A program made the position numbers and the translations under genes. Source: DATAEE01 sp036257535 (lineage in GTDB: Bacteria; Acidobacteriota; Vicinamibacteria; Vicinamibacterales; 2-12-FULL-66-21). From it: a stretch of DNA of 8,819 bases. The stretch is from contig DATAFJ010000166.1 in the NCBI GenBank assembly GCA_036257535.1, forward strand, positions 1 through 8,819. The letters are read 5' to 3'. Shown one piece after another: positions 1-7,220 of the stretch (position 1 is its first letter; each line of letters starts with the position of its first letter). The notes beneath the pieces were generated by a model. The model was not told the DNA's origin, did not search any database, and was given only the letters and a program-made list of their open reading frames with translations.

Positions 1-491
1 TCGTACACTGACAGACTGCGGCCGCCCCACGACTCCTTCGTCGGCCCGTCCGCGACGCCTCCGGCGCCTTTGATCCTCGCCGCGAGCTTGTCCAGGTTTT
101 GCGCGGTCTTGAGCCAGAGGCTTATGCCCTCGCCCTTCTTCCGCTCGCGCCCCTTCGACCAGTCGTCCTGCGAGAGGCCCAGCTGACAGGCGCCAGCCTT
201 CAGCATCGCGCCGCGCAGAACGCCCGCGTCGATCCAGCGCTCGCCGACGAAGAAGCCGAGCACGTCCGCGTAGAACCGCAGGCTTCGCTCGAGGTCGTTG
301 ACCGTGAGGCTCGGCTCGATGCTGCGTACGCGCAGAGTTTCGGGATTGGTTCGCTGCGGCCTCGGCGGCGCCGCCTTCTCTTTTCGCGTGCCGGTACGGC
401 GCCGGGACGATCCGCTCGTCTTGCGGGTTACGGACGGTACCGCTCGGACCGCTCGCGGTCCGGAGCGGCGTTTCTTACTGCGACGGGCCAT
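1..491 (-). CDS. VOC (glyoxalase-like) family protein with basic N-terminal tail, C-terminus cut by window edge
   Basis: The ATG at 491 opens a frame that stays open to the window edge, giving 163 visible residues. From about residue 58 it reads as the first module of a vicinal-oxygen-chelate fold: a strand (IEPSLTV), the helix NDLERSLRFYADVLGF, then strands with GAMLKAGACQLGLSQ and the later segment SWGGRSLSVY, typical of the second beta-alpha-beta half. The first-strand position that often holds a metal-binding His is not His, so substrate and metal use cannot be told; the last strands lie outside the window. Residues 1-50 are a low-complexity tail with 18 Arg/Lys and one acidic residue. 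The start is supported by AGGAG six bases upstream of the ATG, and no other ATG/GTG start lies between it and the domain. It overlaps the end of the upstream peptidase gene by 17 bases, so the two are probably translationally coupled. The family is clear; the specific function is unknown. Confidence 0.88.
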   Translation of the reverse strand, partial: MARRSKKRRSGPRAVRAVPSVTRKTSGSSRRRTGTRKEKAAPPRPQRTNPETLRVRSIEPSLTVNDLERSLRFYADVLGFFVGERWIDAGVLRGAMLKAGACQLGLSQDDWSKGRERKKGEGISLWLKTAQNLDKLAARIKGAGGVADGPTKESWGGRSLSVY

Positions 492-2505
492 GTGACGCTC
501 CTAGATTCTTGTTCAGCCATCCGAACACGACTTCGTGCCAGCGCTTGCTGTTGAGCGGCTGAAGCACCCAGTGCCCCTCGTCGGGAAACACGAGCGCCTC
601 CGAGGGTACCCCGTTGCGCCTCAGCGCGGTAAACAGCTGAAGGCCCTGATCGACCGGCACGCGGAAGTCGAGCTCGTTGGTGATCACGAGCGTCGGGGTC
701 TTGATCTTGCTGACGTGGAGGTGCGGCGACGCCTTCGCGAAGTTCTGGCGCGCGGTCTCGCTCCAGGCCGGCCCGCCGAACTCCCACTCGCTGAACCACA
801 GCTCCTCGGTCGTCAGCGCCATCGATTCGAGATTGAAGACGCCGTCGTGCGAGACGGCCGCCTTGAAGCGATCCGAATGCGCGATGATCCAGTTCACGGC
901 GTAGCCGCCGTAGCTCGCGCCGGCAATGGCCATGCGGCCGCCGTCCACGTACGGTAGCCTCGACGCGGTGTCGAACACCGCCTCGAGGTCGACCATCACC
1001 TTCCCGGACCAGTCCTGCGAGATTTCGTCGACAAAGGTCTGTCCGAAGCCGGTCGAGCCGCGCGGGTTCGGCGCCACGATCACCCAGCCCTGCGCCGCCC
1101 ACAGTGCCGGATTCCATCGCGACGACCACGCATCGTCCCACGCGCCCTGGGGGCCGCCGTGGATGAGAAAGACGGCGGGATACTTCCGTGAGGGATCGAA
1201 CCCCGGCGGCTTGAGCACCCAGTACTGAACGGGCGTGCCGCCGGCACCTGCCACGGTCGCAGATTCCGGCGTCGGCCAGGCGACCTCCTTCGCGAGCGTC
1301 GCGTTCTCGCGCGTGATCTGCCGCGTGTAGCCGTTGCCGCCGACGTCCAGCGCGAAGATGTCCGCCGGCGACGTCATGCTCGATTTCGAGTACACGACGA
1401 TCCCGCGCCCGGCGCGCGGCGCGCTGATCGCGCCCCCTTTCGCGACGAGCCGCGGCGCTCCGTCCGTGACAGGAACGACGTACAGGCTGTGGGTGCCCTT
1501 CTCCGCCGCGGTGAACCAGATCGAAGCGCCGTCGGGTGCGTAAGTGAACTCGAGCACCGAGAGATCCTGCGTCTCGAAGAGCGTCCGTTTCGAGGCAGTG
1601 GCGCGATCGTAGATGTCGAGGTACCAGCGATCCGCCTCGAAGCCGGCGCGCCGCTGCGAGCGGACGGCGACGAATTTGCCGTCCGGCGAGAATGCCGGAG
1701 TTTCATCGGCCGCCGTGTTCGTCGCTGTCAGCTTTTTCGCCTGACCTCCAGCCGCCGGCACAATCCACACATCGCGGTTCGTCGTCCAGGCTTCGCGATC
1801 GCCCCCTTCCCTGTTCGAGACGAACGCAATCTCGGCGCCGTCGGGCGAGAAGGCGATGCCGCCGTCCTCGTAAAAATGCGGCGGCGAGTCGAAGTCGCCG
1901 GGCGTGACGTCGACCGGCTCGCGTCCGCCGTCGAGGTCGGCAACGAAGATGTGATGCCGTACGCCGACGCGCCACTCGTCCCAGTGGCGGAACATCAGCC
2001 GACGCAGCCGGTGTGCCTTCACGGGACTTTGTTCCTCAGGCTCGATCGGCACGTCTGAAACGAAGGCGACCTTCGAACCGTCGGGAGAAAACACGAGCGG
2101 CGGCTGAACGCCCGCCGCGAGTTTCGTGATCTGGCGAGGCTCGCCCCCTTCGACGTCCATCACGAACGCCTGCGCCGCGCCGCCGCGCGTGGAGATGAAG
2201 GCCAGCTTGCGGCCGTCGGCCGAAAACTGCGGCGCACTTTCTCCCTTCTCGCCGCCGGCGAGCAGCTTCGGCGCCGACGCGCCGCTGGTTGGTCCGACCC
2301 AGATGTCGCCGTTCCGCCGCCCCACTTTGAGGTCGGTGGTCGTGCGCACGTAGGCCAGCAGTTTGCCGTCGGCCGTCACCTGCGGATGGGTCACCCGCAC
2401 CGCGAGGAGCAGGTCCTCGATCGTCATCGGCCGGCCGTTCTGCGCAATTGCAGTCGCCGCAGCCGCGACGGCGGCAATGCCGGTCGCCAGAGCTCTGAAG
2501 TGCAC
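475..2505 (-). CDS. Secreted S9 family serine peptidase (dipeptidyl/acylaminoacyl-peptidase type)
   Basis: This 676-residue protein has the two-part layout of prolyl-oligopeptidase-like S9 enzymes, which cleave short peptides. Residues 1-21 form a signal peptide ending AIA before Gln, so it should be exported to the periplasm or beyond. Residues ~30-400 are a TolB/PD40-like beta-propeller with SPDG-type blade motifs at 95 (SADG), 140, 220, 273 and 323 (APDG). The alpha/beta-hydrolase domain covers ~430-670: oxyanion-hole loop HGGP at 449-452, nucleophile Ser531 in GASYGGY, Asp613 in NELDFRVP and His645 in DEGHW, so the catalytic triad is complete. Length and motif order are normal for the family, and I see no sign of decay. 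The GTG start is backed by a strong Shine-Dalgarno site. It lies 49 bases after the ADOP permease and overlaps the VOC gene, suggesting a three-gene transcription unit. Exact specificity (dipeptidyl versus acylaminoacyl) cannot be read from the sequence. Confidence 0.96.
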   Translation of the reverse strand: MHFRALATGIAAVAAAATAIAQNGRPMTIEDLLLAVRVTHPQVTADGKLLAYVRTTTDLKVGRRNGDIWVGPTSGASAPKLLAGGEKGESAPQFSADGRKLAFISTRGGAAQAFVMDVEGGEPRQITKLAAGVQPPLVFSPDGSKVAFVSDVPIEPEEQSPVKAHRLRRLMFRHWDEWRVGVRHHIFVADLDGGREPVDVTPGDFDSPPHFYEDGGIAFSPDGAEIAFVSNREGGDREAWTTNRDVWIVPAAGGQAKKLTATNTAADETPAFSPDGKFVAVRSQRRAGFEADRWYLDIYDRATASKRTLFETQDLSVLEFTYAPDGASIWFTAAEKGTHSLYVVPVTDGAPRLVAKGGAISAPRAGRGIVVYSKSSMTSPADIFALDVGGNGYTRQITRENATLAKEVAWPTPESATVAGAGGTPVQYWVLKPPGFDPSRKYPAVFLIHGGPQGAWDDAWSSRWNPALWAAQGWVIVAPNPRGSTGFGQTFVDEISQDWSGKVMVDLEAVFDTASRLPYVDGGRMAIAGASYGGYAVNWIIAHSDRFKAAVSHDGVFNLESMALTTEELWFSEWEFGGPAWSETARQNFAKASPHLHVSKIKTPTLVITNELDFRVPVDQGLQLFTALRRNGVPSEALVFPDEGHWVLQPLNSKRWHEVVFGWLNKNLGASHGPSQ

Positions 2506-2510
2506 GGCGT

Positions 2511-2516
2511 CCTCCC
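2511..2516 (-). promoter_or_regulatory. Strong ribosome binding site fixing the GTG start of the S9 peptidase
   Basis: On the minus strand GGGAGG lies five bases before the GTG at 2505. This near-perfect Shine-Dalgarno match places translation initiation at a GTG rather than at an internal ATG, and it keeps the whole signal peptide. Confidence 0.75.
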
Positions 2517-2535
2517 GCGAAAAGGAGATGGTACA

Positions 2536-2553
2536 GCAGCCCTAAAGGGCTGC
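2536..2553 (-). other. Compact intergenic hairpin between the ADOP permease and S9 peptidase genes
   Basis: GCAGCCCT and AGGGCTGC form a perfect 8-bp inverted repeat (7-bp stem with a TAAA loop on the plus strand), starting one base beyond the permease stop codon (TAG, 2555-2557). A short TTTT run appears only about 14 bases downstream on the minus strand, not directly after the stem. It therefore does not look like a classical intrinsic terminator. It could partly attenuate read-through, protect the permease mRNA 3' end, or be a copy of a dispersed palindrome. The fold is seen directly; the role is inferred. Confidence 0.5.
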
Positions 2554-2554
2554 G

Positions 2555-4966
2555 CTACTCGGTTCGCAGGGCGATGAGCGGATCGACGGCTGTGGCGCGG
2601 CGGGCGGGCAAATAGCTTGCGAAGATCGCGACCAGTGTGAGGAACACGGCCACGACCACGAAGCTGATGGGATCGGTTGGCGGGACGAACAAAAGCGTCC
2701 GGATGAGAAAGCCCGTCGGTACGGCCAGGATGAGCCCGGCGACGATGCCGATGCCCGCGAGCCACAGCCCCTGGCCGACGATCAGCCGCAGCACGGCGGC
2801 GCGGTCGGCGCCCAGCGCAACGCGGACACCGATCTCCTGTGTGCGCTGCGAAACCGCGTACGACAGCACGCCGTAGACGCCGATCGACGCGAGAAAGAGC
2901 GCCAGCGCGCCGAAGAGGGAGAACATCTTTCCGAAGAGGCCGTACTGCCACATGCCGAGCTCCCGCAGCTCCGACATCGTCCGGATCTGGAAGAGCGGAA
3001 TATTCGGGTCCGCCTCGCGAATGGCTGCGCGCACGGCGGCGGTAATCTGCGCCGGATCGCCGTCGACGCGGATCGTCAGGCCGGTGTTGGGCGTCGGCAT
3101 CCAGGAATACGGCACGTAAGCGGCCGGGAACAGCGGATCCTGATCGTCGATTTCGCTGTGAAAGAAATCGGCGGCGACGCCGATGACCGTGAACCACTCG
3201 TCGCCGGTATCCTCGCCCGCCACCTTGAATCGGCGACCCAGCGCGTCCTGGTTCGGCCACAGCCGGTTCGCCATGGTCTCGTTGACGATCGCGAGCGGCT
3301 GCTTCGACTCGGCCTCGGCGTCGGTGAAGTCGCGGCCGCGCTGAACGGACACGCCGAGCGTGCGATACATGTGCGGCGTTACGGCCGTGAAGCCGATGCT
3401 CGGCTCCTCGCCTTTCGGAAAGCTGCGGCCCTCGACGGTCACGCGGCCGCCTCCGCCGCCCCCTCCTAGCGGAATCATGTTCGACGCGAACGCCGCGCGC
3501 ACGCCGGGCAGCGCTTCAACGCGACGGACGATGTTTGCCGTCCGGAGGGACCTCGACTCGGGCGTCTGATATGCGTCGCCAGTCATGAAGTACCGCAGCG
3601 TCATGAGCGGACTGGCGTCGAATCCGGCGTTGCGGTCCTGCAGGCTCATGAAGCTGCGGACGAAGAGTGAGGCGGCGATGAGAAGCACGAGCGACGCCGC
3701 GACTTCCACGACGACCAGCGTATTCCTCAGCCAGGCGCGACGGCCTTGACCGCCCGTACCCTTTCCTTCCTTGAGCGACTCGTGCAGGTTCGTCCGCGTC
3801 GCCTGGAACGCGGGGGCAAGGCCAAAGACGATGCCCGTGAGAATCGCGACAATGATCGTGTAGATCATCGCGCGCCGATCCACGGACCAGTGAATGTAGT
3901 AGGGGATGTCATCCGGCGGGATGGCGCTGTCGAGCCAGCGAAGACCCAGGACGGCCAGCGCCAGGCCGATCGGCGCGGCCATCAGTCCCAGCAGCACGGC
4001 CTCGGTCAGCAGTTGACGGACGATCCGCCAACGGCCGGCTCCGAGCGCGGCCCGGATGGAGATCTCGCGCTGCCGGGCGGACGCCTTCGCGATCAGGAGG
4101 TTCGCGATGTTGGCGCATGCTATCAACAGGACGAGCGTAACCGCCGCCATCATCGCCCAGATGACGAGCTCCACGTCGTCTGGAATGAACGCTTCGCGAA
4201 GCGGCTGTACGAGGGTCGTCCAGCCTTCATTGTCGGTGGGATACTCGCGCGCGAGTCGTGCCGCCACCGCCGACAGCTCGTCGCGCGCCTGGTCGATCGT
4301 CGTTCCGTCCTTCAGCCGCGCGAACGTGAAGAGGTTTCGTTGTGCCCTCGGCGTGTCGTGCGCGAACGCCGCGAGCGGGGTGTAGAGCTTCTGGTTCTCT
4401 GGAAACTCGAAGTTCGGCGGCATGACGCCGACGACCGTGTGGGGACGGGCGTTGATCAGGACGCGGCGTCCGATGACGGAGGCATCACCCTTGTAGCGCC
4501 GCTGGAAGATCTCGTCGCCGAGAATGACGACCGGCTCCGCGTTGGGCCGATCGTCCTCCGTCGAGAAGTGACGGCCGTGTGCAACCGGCTGGCCGAGCAG
4601 CTGAAACAGGTCCCACGAGACCGATGCGCCCGAGTACCGATCCGGCTCGCCGCCTGTGTCTGCAAGAACGAGGCTCCGATACTGCACGGCGGCGATCGTC
4701 GCGAAGGACGTCGCCCGTTCCTTCCAGTCGACGAGATTCTTGTATGACAGGCCGCGCTCGGTGATCCCGCCGCGCCTGAACAGCTCGGAGACGACGACAA
4801 GCCGATCGGGGTCCTTGTAGGGGAATGACTGGATGAGGACGCCGTCCACGACGGCGTAGATCATCGTGTTCACGCCGATGCCGAGCGCCAGGCAGACGAC
4901 CGCGATGGTCGTGAAGACGGGTGTCCGAAGGAGCGTACGGAGGGCGTAGCGCAGGTCCTGCGGCAT
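2555..4966 (-). CDS. ADOP-type ABC transporter permease (MacB/FtsX family, duplicated)
   Basis: Starting from ATG 4966 this is an 803-residue inner-membrane protein with two tandem MacB-periplasmic-core plus FtsX modules, the arrangement of the acidobacterial duplicated orphan permeases. The N-terminus MPQDLRYALRTLLRTPVFT is the usual family opening and decides the start; the frame runs on upstream to a TTG at 5035, but those 23 residues are not family-like. Predicted membrane helices lie near 15-36, 267-292, 319-345, 367-389 (end of module 1), 418-439 (start of module 2), 681-705, 728-755 and 766-791. The coupling segments expected to contact an ATPase are present: RQREISIRAALGAGR (~298-312) and QRTQEIGVRVALGADR (~707-722). 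The C-terminus LPARRATAVDPLIALRTE is a family hallmark. No ATPase gene is adjacent, as is common for this family. By analogy with MacB it may take part in mechanotransmission or export with a TolC partner; its substrate is unknown. Seven consecutive Gly at ~501-507 are unusual. Confidence 0.93.
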   Translation of the reverse strand: MPQDLRYALRTLLRTPVFTTIAVVCLALGIGVNTMIYAVVDGVLIQSFPYKDPDRLVVVSELFRRGGITERGLSYKNLVDWKERATSFATIAAVQYRSLVLADTGGEPDRYSGASVSWDLFQLLGQPVAHGRHFSTEDDRPNAEPVVILGDEIFQRRYKGDASVIGRRVLINARPHTVVGVMPPNFEFPENQKLYTPLAAFAHDTPRAQRNLFTFARLKDGTTIDQARDELSAVAARLAREYPTDNEGWTTLVQPLREAFIPDDVELVIWAMMAAVTLVLLIACANIANLLIAKASARQREISIRAALGAGRWRIVRQLLTEAVLLGLMAAPIGLALAVLGLRWLDSAIPPDDIPYYIHWSVDRRAMIYTIIVAILTGIVFGLAPAFQATRTNLHESLKEGKGTGGQGRRAWLRNTLVVVEVAASLVLLIAASLFVRSFMSLQDRNAGFDASPLMTLRYFMTGDAYQTPESRSLRTANIVRRVEALPGVRAAFASNMIPLGGGGGGGRVTVEGRSFPKGEEPSIGFTAVTPHMYRTLGVSVQRGRDFTDAEAESKQPLAIVNETMANRLWPNQDALGRRFKVAGEDTGDEWFTVIGVAADFFHSEIDDQDPLFPAAYVPYSWMPTPNTGLTIRVDGDPAQITAAVRAAIREADPNIPLFQIRTMSELRELGMWQYGLFGKMFSLFGALALFLASIGVYGVLSYAVSQRTQEIGVRVALGADRAAVLRLIVGQGLWLAGIGIVAGLILAVPTGFLIRTLLFVPPTDPISFVVVAVFLTLVAIFASYLPARRATAVDPLIALRTE

Positions 4967-5046
4967 CCGGGTTCTTAGACGTATTGGGATACGGCTCGGT
5001 TCATGTAGTACTCTCACGGGTCCGGCAACCGACAAGGGGGACCACC
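4967..5046. promoter_or_regulatory. Divergent intergenic region between the ADOP permease and TolC-like genes
   Basis: These 80 bases must hold the start signals for both divergent genes. On the plus strand a weak promoter-like pair is TTGGGA (4984-4989) and TAGTAC (5006-5011) with a 16-base spacer; no consensus -10 is visible on either strand. On the minus strand a nine-codon ORF (ATG 5004 to TAA 4975) ends eight bases before the permease ATG. The permease itself has only a weak Shine-Dalgarno-like AAGAA. The function as a promoter region is inferred from gene layout. Confidence 0.4.
5034..5040 (+). promoter_or_regulatory. Ribosome binding site fixing the GTG start of the TolC-like gene
   Basis: AAGGGGG lies six bases before the GTG at 5047. 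The frame is open further upstream to 4921, but only the GTG start places a signal peptide at the N-terminus, and this site supports it. Confidence 0.6.
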
Positions 5047-6573
5047 GTGAAGCCTGCTGTGCAATTCCTTTCGATCCTGCTGTTTGCTACGAGCGCGAGG
5101 GCTCAGTCCGCACCGCCGGCACAAGCCACCGCCCCTGCCCGTGCACCTGGGGAGCAGATGGCGCTGTCGCTCGAGGATGCGCTGACGATCGCCGAAGGGA
5201 AGAGCGAACTGATTGCCATCGCGAACGCTGGCGTGCGCCGGGCCGAAGGCGAGCAGCGGCGGGCCCGAAGCGAGCGTTACCCACAGCTGACGGCGGCCGC
5301 CTCCTACGACCGCACGCTCGCCTCAGAGTTCGACGATCTGTTCCAGAACGTCGGCGGCGACGGCGAGACGGATGAGGGCTTCGAGGATCTGCCGTTCGGC
5401 CAGAAGAACATCTGGCGCCTCAACCTGTCGTTCTCTCAGGCCCTCTACGCGGGCGGTCGCATTGTCGCGCAGGAACGGGCGGCAGCCGCGGGACGATCGA
5501 CGGCGGAGATCGCGCTCGCATCGGCGCGCGCGCAGCTCGGCCTCGACGTGATCCGCGCCTACTACGACGCCGCGCTCAGCGATCGGCTGCTCGTGATCGC
5601 CGAGGCGACGTACAAACAGGCCGACGCCGCTTTGCAGCAGACGACGCTGGCGTTCCAGGCGGGCACGCAGCCCGAGTTCGATCAGCTGCGGGCCCAGGTC
5701 GACCGCGACAACCAGCGGCCGGTCGTCATCCGGCGCCGATCGGACCGTGATCTCGCTTATTTGCGGCTGAAGCAGCTTCTCGAAGTGCCGTCATCCACGC
5801 AGCTGCAGCTCACAGCCGTGCTCGAGGGCCTGACGCTTCCGGCGCCCGAGCGGTTCGCCGCCGCCATCGCCAGGGCCGACGAGGCTGCGGCGCAGGACCG
5901 TCCCGAAACGATCGTCAGGGCGCCCGTCCGCGAGGCCGAGGATCTCGTGCGCGTCAGAGACGCCGGCGTGAACATCGCGCGCGCGGCGCGGCTGCCGAGC
6001 GTGACCGTGAACTCGGGCTACGGAAACGTCGTCTATCCTGGCACCTTCTTTCCCGCCGGCACGGACCTGCGGACCAACTGGACGGTCGGCGTGTTGGCGC
6101 AGATGCCGATCCTGACGGGCGGCCGCATCCGCGCGGAGGAGGCGATCGCACGAGCCGACCGGGAGCAGGCCGAACTGCGGCTCAAGCAGGCGCGCGAGCT
6201 GACCGAGCTGGACACGCGTGCCGCCTATGAAGAGCTGCGGGCCGCCAGGGCGACGTGGGAAGCGAGCTCCGGAACCGTCACACAGGCGGCTCGCGCCTAT
6301 CAGATCGCGGAGGTGCGCTACCAGCAGGGGATCTCGACTCAGCTCGAGCTGAGCGACTCGCGACTGCTGCTGGAACAGGCGGAAGCGAACCGTGCGGTGG
6401 CTGCCCGCGACCTGCAGGTGGCGCGGGCGCGCGTCGCGCTGCTGCCGGATCTGCCGCTGGCGCCGGCCGGCGGCGTGCCAGTGATCGTTGCTCCTCCGGC
6501 CGCGCCGGCGCCGCCGCGTCAGCAGGTGCCGCTCCAGCGCAACGCCATCGCCTCGGCCGGGGCTACGCCCTGA
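5047..6573 (+). CDS. TolC family outer-membrane efflux protein
   Basis: From the GTG start this is a 508-residue protein. Residues 1-19 are a signal peptide (hydrophobic core followed by TSARA, then Gln); there is no lipobox Cys, so unlike many NodT-type homologues it is not predicted to be a lipoprotein. Two outer-membrane efflux repeats follow: about 40-250, opening with MALSLEDALTIAEGKSE, and about 275-470. Features matching TolC-like channels are the YPQLTAAASYDR strand entry, FSQALYAGGRI (~129-139) with its counterpart AQMPILTGGRIRAEEA in repeat 2 (~351-366), and long Ala/Glu/Arg-rich helices, ending with RYQQGISTQLELSDSRLLL (~424-442). The 470-508 tail is Pro/Ala-rich. The protein should trimerise as a channel-tunnel for efflux or secretion. 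No adaptor or pump gene lies next to it; the only nearby transporter is the divergent ADOP permease. Its end overlaps the convergent metallopeptidase by 11 bases. Confidence 0.94.
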   Translation: MKPAVQFLSILLFATSARAQSAPPAQATAPARAPGEQMALSLEDALTIAEGKSELIAIANAGVRRAEGEQRRARSERYPQLTAAASYDRTLASEFDDLFQNVGGDGETDEGFEDLPFGQKNIWRLNLSFSQALYAGGRIVAQERAAAAGRSTAEIALASARAQLGLDVIRAYYDAALSDRLLVIAEATYKQADAALQQTTLAFQAGTQPEFDQLRAQVDRDNQRPVVIRRRSDRDLAYLRLKQLLEVPSSTQLQLTAVLEGLTLPAPERFAAAIARADEAAAQDRPETIVRAPVREAEDLVRVRDAGVNIARAARLPSVTVNSGYGNVVYPGTFFPAGTDLRTNWTVGVLAQMPILTGGRIRAEEAIARADREQAELRLKQARELTELDTRAAYEELRAARATWEASSGTVTQAARAYQIAEVRYQQGISTQLELSDSRLLLEQAEANRAVAARDLQVARARVALLPDLPLAPAGGVPVIVAPPAAPAPPRQQVPLQRNAIASAGATP

Positions 6574-7084
6574 GCGGCCGCCCGTCGCGCAGCCAGCAGC
6601 GGGCCTCCTGCCAGGCCGGGCAGAGCTCGGACATGAGCCGCCAGAAGCGGCGGGAGTGGTTCGGCACCCGCAGGTGGGCAAGTTCGTGCAGGAGAACGTA
6701 ATCGCGCACGTGGTCCGGCATCAGCACGAGACGCCAGTTGAGGGAAATGCTCCCGTTCGGCGAGCAGGATCCCCAGCGGCTGCGTTGATCGCGGATCGTG
6801 ATTCGGCCGACCGTGAACCCGTGCCGCACCGCCAGCTGCCGCAGCCGCGCCGGCAGCTCCCGCTCCGCGCGGCGCCTCAGACCCGCTCGATCGGCTGCCG
6901 CCATCGGAGGTTGGGTCATCCGCAGGAGCCGCGCCCGCTCGCGCTCGATCCAGGCGCGCTCGGCGCGCGCGAACCTGCGCGCCGCGCCGAGCGAACCCCA
7001 GCGCGGCAGCGTCAGACGCAAACTCCCATCGTCATTCACCCGGAGAACGTAGCGGCGGGCCCTTGCGTCGCGCACGAGATGCAC
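6563..7084 (-). CDS. YgjP/SprT-like zinc metallopeptidase (M48-like, DUF45)
   Basis: From the first usable start, GTG 7084, this is a 173-residue protein. It carries the zinc site HELAH at 133-137 with a third ligand candidate His143 in PNHSRRFW. The conserved lead-in RDQRSRWGSCSPNGSISLNWRLVL sits at ~98-121, and near the N-terminus is the family segment RDARARRYVLRVNDDG. It is shorter than many homologues because the central beta-hairpin insert common in the family is absent. The biological role of these proteins is poorly known; SprT-like members are putative metalloproteases. No signal peptide is seen, so it is probably cytoplasmic. An oddity is that the in-frame sequence before GTG 7084, back to the stop at 7178-7180, still looks like the family N-terminus (SLRIGPRTLVV) but contains no ATG, GTG, TTG or CTG. 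The true N-terminus may lie up to 31 codons upstream. The gene converges on the TolC-like gene, sharing 11 bases. Confidence 0.88.
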   Translation of the reverse strand: MHLVRDARARRYVLRVNDDGSLRLTLPRWGSLGAARRFARAERAWIERERARLLRMTQPPMAAADRAGLRRRAERELPARLRQLAVRHGFTVGRITIRDQRSRWGSCSPNGSISLNWRLVLMPDHVRDYVLLHELAHLRVPNHSRRFWRLMSELCPAWQEARCWLRDGRPLRA

Positions 7085-7175
7085 GACGAGTGTCCTCGGT
7101 CCTATCCGGAGCGACTGCGACGCCCCGACGGCCGACGGCCGGCCGAAGGGAAGGGACGCTTGATTGAGGATTGCT

Positions 7176-7185
7176 GATTATAATC
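7176..7185. promoter_or_regulatory. Palindromic -10-like element between divergent genes
   Basis: GATTATAATC is a perfect 10-base palindrome that presents a consensus TATAAT on both strands (7179-7184 plus, 7182-7177 minus) in an AT-rich island inside GC-rich DNA. It sits between the divergent metallopeptidase and lipoprotein genes, 47 bases before the lipoprotein ATG. No good -35 box lies at 16-18 bases on either strand; TTGATT (7160-7165) is only 13 bases away. It is a plausible shared promoter core, not a proven one. Confidence 0.4.
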
Positions 7186-7202
7186 GATCGTTCCCCGCCG
7201 CC

Positions 7203-7220
7203 GAACACGCGGAACACGCG
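7203..7220 (+). repeat. Tandem 9-base direct repeat in the lipoprotein leader
   Basis: GAACACGCG occurs twice back to back and its second copy ends at the Shine-Dalgarno-like GGAG (7220-7223), eight bases before the ATG at 7232. Each copy ends in GCGG with the following base, and either could pair with CCGC at 7195-7198. The repeat is seen directly; any role in controlling translation is speculation. Confidence 0.55.

Noticed and set aside
428..1141. A 237-codon open frame on the minus strand
   Set aside because: It is an out-of-frame shadow within the S9 peptidase gene, whose catalytic triad is intact in the other frame.
2424..3260. A 278-codon open frame on the minus strand crossing the permease/peptidase junction
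   Set aside because: It overlaps both real genes in another frame, and its translation is Arg-rich low-complexity.
3746..4747. A 333-codon open frame on the plus strand
   Set aside because: It is antisense to the well-supported ADOP permease; its translation is Arg/Asp/Glu-rich with no recognisable domain, as expected for a shadow frame in GC-rich DNA.
4967..5035. Upstream extension of the permease to the TTG at 5035
   Set aside because: The added 23 residues are not family-like, while ATG 4966 gives the standard ADOP N-terminus.
5791..6681. A 296-codon open frame on the minus strand
   Set aside because: It lies opposite the TolC-like gene, is Arg/Gly-rich and has no family features.
7121..7150. 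GGCCGGCC palindrome and CGACGGC repeats before the metallopeptidase
   Set aside because: Short GC-only repeats are expected by chance at this base composition, and they lie within an in-frame coding-like segment.
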